64,000 bases of DNA from Burkholderiales bacterium (GTDB taxonomy: Bacteria; Pseudomonadota; Gammaproteobacteria; Burkholderiales; JAEUOS01), in NCBI GenBank assembly GCA_016790635.1, contig JAEUOR010000010.1:1-64000 (forward strand), written 5' to 3'. The position numbers were made by a program, and so were the translations under genes. The notes beneath the pieces were generated by a model. The model ran no database searches, was not told the origin of the DNA, and was given only the letters and a program-made list of their open reading frames with translations. Shown here in pieces: positions 60,827-64,000 of this stretch; the first letter of the stretch is position 1, and every line of letters starts with the position of its first letter.

Positions 60827-63025
60827 TCAGCCGGTCAGGCGCTGCAGGAGCCCGTTGGTGCCAGCCAGGCGCTCGGCGAGCAGCGCGACGATCGCGTAGT
60901 GCAGCGCATTGGCCAGCGGCGGGTCCCGTTTTTCCATCTCGGTCAGCTTTTCGCGCGTCAGGATGTACGCGCTGGTGGTGTGGTCGGCCACCGCGGAGGC
61001 GCTGCGCGGCTGGTTCAGGTAGAGCCCGATCTCGCCCACCATGGTGCCCATGGTCATCGAGCGCAGGCGGATGGTGCGCCCGTCGTCAAAGGTCAGGTTG
61101 ACCGTGACGCGGCCCGACTCGATGAAGATGATCTCGGTCGGCGGCCCGCCTTGCTCCATGAGATGCTCGCCCTCATTGTAGGTGCGCGGCTCCAGGTAGG
61201 CCATGAAGGACGCCATCGGCACGCCTGCGGGCAGGGCCTGGGCGATGCGGTCCCAGATCGAGTAGTCGACCGGCAGGATCGAGCTGGCGTCGCCGGAAAG
61301 GATCTTTTCCTCGCAGTATTCGAGCGCGAAATCGAGCTCGGAGAAAAACGCCGCGCGACCGTCGGTGTGGATGCCGGCCTGCTTGAACTGGCGCACGATG
61401 GCTTTTTTCATGCGCGTGAAAATCAGCTCGCAGCCGGCGCGCTCGCAATAGTTGACGATCTTGGCGAAGGCCGACATGGCCGAGGAGTCGCTGGCCGGAA
61501 CGTCGCGGAAGTCCAGCACGAGGTAGCGCACCTTTTGCGTCCGCTTCGGGTCCAGCAGGTCCTGCACGTGGGTGAGCAGCGAGTACGCCGTGCCGAAGAA
61601 GACGAAGCCCTCGAGCTTGAGAACGTGGATCGCGGCGCCCCTGGCGCGCAGCACCTCGAGTGCGGCCGGGCTGCGATCGACGTTGCTGCGGTATTCGATG
61701 CCGGTCAGTTCCTGGCGGATCACGCGCACGCGGCTGTAGGAGAGCACGAAGATCGCCATCGCCACCGCCAGCCCGACCGCCACGCCGGCCAGGATGCCGA
61801 CGCTGCCGATCACGCCGACGATGAGGACGACGATCATGTAGTCCTGACGTGGCAACGTGCGCCAGCCGTCCCACAGCCACTCGATGAGCATGCCGGCGCC
61901 CATCGAAACCAGCAGCCCGCCCAACACCGCCTTGGGCACGTAGGCAAACAGCGACGCGCCCAGGACCAGGACCAGCGCGCACATCAGCGCAGAGACATAG
62001 CCGATGAGCCGGCTGTTGGCTCCCATGCGCGCCCCCAGGAGCGATGCCGACAACGCGTGGTACCCGACCGGGCCGCCGACCAGGCCGGCTGCGATGTTGG
62101 CCACGCCGTTGGCACGCAGCTCGCGATTGATGTCCAGGTCGCTGCGGGTGCCGAGTTCCAGGCCGCTGGCGTTCAGGAGCAGTGCCACCACCGACACCAG
62201 CACGATCGCGGCGAAGGTCGGAATCTGTGCCGACACCATGCGCCAGCCCTCGCCGGAGAGCATCGTCCACGCCGGCCAGGAGAGTCCGGTGCTGTCGGGG
62301 AAGGGGCCCAGCAGCAGTCCGCTTGCATTGGCCAGCCGCATGTCGATGCCGATGGCCCATCCCGCGATGTAGAAGACGAGCATGGCGCCAAAAAGCATGG
62401 CCGGGACCAGCAGCACATGACTGAAGCGGCGCAGGATCGCGAGCATGCCGAAGCCCAGGATCAGGCCCGGGACCCAGCGCAGCATGCGCATCGGCTCGGT
62501 CAGTGCCTCCCAGCTCACGGTGGCGATGCCGACCCCGGTCAGGACGCGGAACGCACCCATGAAGATGAGCAGGCCCGAACCCGCGAGGAAGCCGCCGATG
62601 ACCGGGAAGGGGATGAAACGCACCAGTTCGCCCAGGCGATAGCGGCCCAGGAGCCAGAAGACGCAACCGGTGGCGACCGAGGCGACTGCCGCGCAGGTCA
62701 GCACGACCGCGAGGATAAGTTCGGGTGCGGCGGTTGGCTCCATCGAGGTGCTGATCGAGGTCGCCATGACCCCGAGGATGACCGCCGGCCCATCCTGCAC
62801 CTGCGCGACCGAGCCCGGATACGAGCTCAATAAGGCGACGACCGCGCCGACGACTGCGCCGCCGAGCAACAAGGCCTGCAAGGTTTGCGGGACGCCACCC
62901 GACAGCGAGCCCGGCAGGATCAGCGCGACCATGGCCGCCGACCCCAGGATAGTGCGGATGCCGGCGATCAGGCCGGCAGACAGGCTCGTGAAGAGCGATT
63001 GCGCGGGTGTCTTCCCTTGCGCCAT
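60827..63025 (-). CDS. SulP-family anion transporter fused to STAS and cyclic-nucleotide-binding domains
   Basis: 732 residues. The first 430 hold the SulP membrane domain (about 12-14 helices, with GLVGGPVGYHALSASLLGAR). A STAS domain follows at about 455-570 (RYLVLDFRDVPASDSSAM), and a cNMP-binding/CRP-like domain at about 590-720 (RTYNEGEHLMEQGG, GTMVGEIGLYLNQPRSASAV). Such fusions move sulfate, bicarbonate or dicarboxylates; the last domain may sense cAMP or c-di-GMP. No ligand is shown. Confidence 0.9.
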   Translation of the reverse strand: MAQGKTPAQSLFTSLSAGLIAGIRTILGSAAMVALILPGSLSGGVPQTLQALLLGGAVVGAVVALLSSYPGSVAQVQDGPAVILGVMATSISTSMEPTAAPELILAVVLTCAAVASVATGCVFWLLGRYRLGELVRFIPFPVIGGFLAGSGLLIFMGAFRVLTGVGIATVSWEALTEPMRMLRWVPGLILGFGMLAILRRFSHVLLVPAMLFGAMLVFYIAGWAIGIDMRLANASGLLLGPFPDSTGLSWPAWTMLSGEGWRMVSAQIPTFAAIVLVSVVALLLNASGLELGTRSDLDINRELRANGVANIAAGLVGGPVGYHALSASLLGARMGANSRLIGYVSALMCALVLVLGASLFAYVPKAVLGGLLVSMGAGMLIEWLWDGWRTLPRQDYMIVVLIVGVIGSVGILAGVAVGLAVAMAIFVLSYSRVRVIRQELTGIEYRSNVDRSPAALEVLRARGAAIHVLKLEGFVFFGTAYSLLTHVQDLLDPKRTQKVRYLVLDFRDVPASDSSAMSAFAKIVNYCERAGCELIFTRMKKAIVRQFKQAGIHTDGRAAFFSELDFALEYCEEKILSGDASSILPVDYSIWDRIAQALPAGVPMASFMAYLEPRTYNEGEHLMEQGGPPTEIIFIESGRVTVNLTFDDGRTIRLRSMTMGTMVGEIGLYLNQPRSASAVADHTTSAYILTREKLTEMEKRDPPLANALHYAIVALLAERLAGTNGLLQRLTG

Positions 63026-63132
63026 CTCTGGTTTGCGCGCTTCTTTTTGTTGCTATGGGACAATCGCGCGATTATAGGCAACTCGCTGCTCGCCGGCACT
63101 CGTGCGAAAGTACGAAGTCGCGCGATCCTTCC

Positions 63133-63756
63133 ATGTACTTGCCCAAACACTTCGAGGCGGGCGATCCCGCGCTGGCGCTGGAGGTCATGCGCAAGCACAA
63201 CTTCGCGCTGCTGGTAGGGACTGACGACGACGGGCGGCCGTACGCGACCCACCTGCCGATGATTGTCAGCGAGCGTGGCGCGGAAGGAGCGCGCCGCATC
63301 GTTCTCGAGGGGCATGTCGCCAAGCCCAATCCGCAGGCCAGGTTTCTCAGCGCGCGGCCGGAAGTCATGGTGGTCTTCTCCGGGCCGCAGGCCTACATGT
63401 CGCCCAAGGTCTACCCGGACCTGCAGCGCGTGCCGACCTGGAACTACGTGGCCGTGCACGCCTACGGTCGCGTCGCCTTGATCGAAGGAGAGGCGAAAAA
63501 GGATGCCTTGCTCAAGGGGTTGATCGCGATTCATGAACCAGAATACGCGGCCCAGTGGCGCGGACTGCCGCAGGAATTCCAGTCGAAGATGATGGCCGGC
63601 ATCGTCGCCTTCGAGATCGAGGTCCAGTCGTTGGAAGCCAAGTTCAAGCTGAACCAGCATCGCAAGGAAGCGCACGCGGCGATGAAGGCACGCTATGCGT
63701 CGGGCACGGCGGACGAGCGTGCGCTGGGCGAGTGGATGGTGCGCCTGGGACTCTGA
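63133..63756 (+). CDS. PaiB-family FMN-binding protein
   Basis: 207 residues from the ATG at 63133 (MYLPKHFEAGDPALAL). Motifs LVGTDDDGRPYATHLPM, ARPEVMVVFSGPQAYMSPKVY and VPTWNYVAVHAYG are those of the PaiB/transcriptional-regulator family with a split-barrel FMN-binding fold. In Bacillus PaiB is named as a negative regulator; in proteobacteria its role is unknown. Confidence 0.85.
   Translation: MYLPKHFEAGDPALALEVMRKHNFALLVGTDDDGRPYATHLPMIVSERGAEGARRIVLEGHVAKPNPQARFLSARPEVMVVFSGPQAYMSPKVYPDLQRVPTWNYVAVHAYGRVALIEGEAKKDALLKGLIAIHEPEYAAQWRGLPQEFQSKMMAGIVAFEIEVQSLEAKFKLNQHRKEAHAAMKARYASGTADERALGEWMVRLGL

Positions 63757-64000
<244 letters not shown>

Overview
The window is GC-rich, densely packed chromosomal DNA of a betaproteobacterium, most likely an environmental member of the Burkholderiales. 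The grounds are six Bug/TctC-type tripartite tricarboxylate receptors, three CaiB/BaiF CoA-transferases, two HyuA/HyuB pairs, a Liv-type ABC operon and a PEP-CTERM protein with a sigma-54 promoter. No rRNA, tRNA, insertion sequence, phage gene, CRISPR array or replication origin was recognised. The left edge cuts a metallo-beta-lactamase-fold gene and the right edge cuts tadA.

Layout. 1-6.4 kb: exported MBL-fold hydrolase, a cytochrome c/cytochrome P460 fusion, a PEP-CTERM protein with sigma-54 promoter and upstream palindrome, an MFS carrier, a Bug receptor and a tandem universal stress protein behind an FNR-type box. 6.6-19.7 kb: M20 peptidase, CoA-transferase, an AbrB-domain/nucleotidyltransferase gene pair that looks like a toxin-antitoxin module, BLUF photoreceptor plus folE, NDP-forming acyl-CoA synthetase, a membrane-anchored beta-propeller-like protein, a second CoA-transferase, an SDR, an MgtC/DUF4010 membrane protein and a formate/nitrite-family channel whose shared upstream region carries the same 14-base FNR-type box. 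19.7-27.1 kb: UxaA/GarD-type dehydratase, then an SPFH protein and an SH3-like exported protein translated as a coupled pair, divergent from a coupled response regulator/histidine kinase pair.

27.2-43.1 kb is a catabolic stretch: HyuA/HyuB, a TPP enzyme, Bug receptors, a class IV aminotransferase, an alpha/beta hydrolase, two cupins, a CoA-transferase, a Bug-PobA operon and an exported methyltransferase-fold protein. 43.2-52.5 kb is one apparent minus-strand operon of nine genes: iclR, hyuA, hyuB, livK, livF, livM, livG, livH, cupin. It reads as regulated uptake and ATP-dependent opening of a cyclic amide or related compound. 52.7-64 kb: a second exported methyltransferase-fold protein coupled to a DadA-like FAD enzyme, a PhnC-D-E-E importer, a Rieske oxygenase coupled to another Bug receptor, a SulP-STAS-cyclic-nucleotide-binding fusion, a PaiB-like protein and tadA.

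The overall picture is a scavenger of organic acids, amides, aromatic acids and possibly phosphonates, with several genes under predicted oxygen, light or envelope control. The least explained items are the AbrB/nucleotidyltransferase pair with its palindromic, probably leaderless promoter, the SPFH/SH3/two-component cassette, the two exported methyltransferase paralogues, and a PobA homologue with Phe where the well-studied enzyme has catalytic Tyr385.
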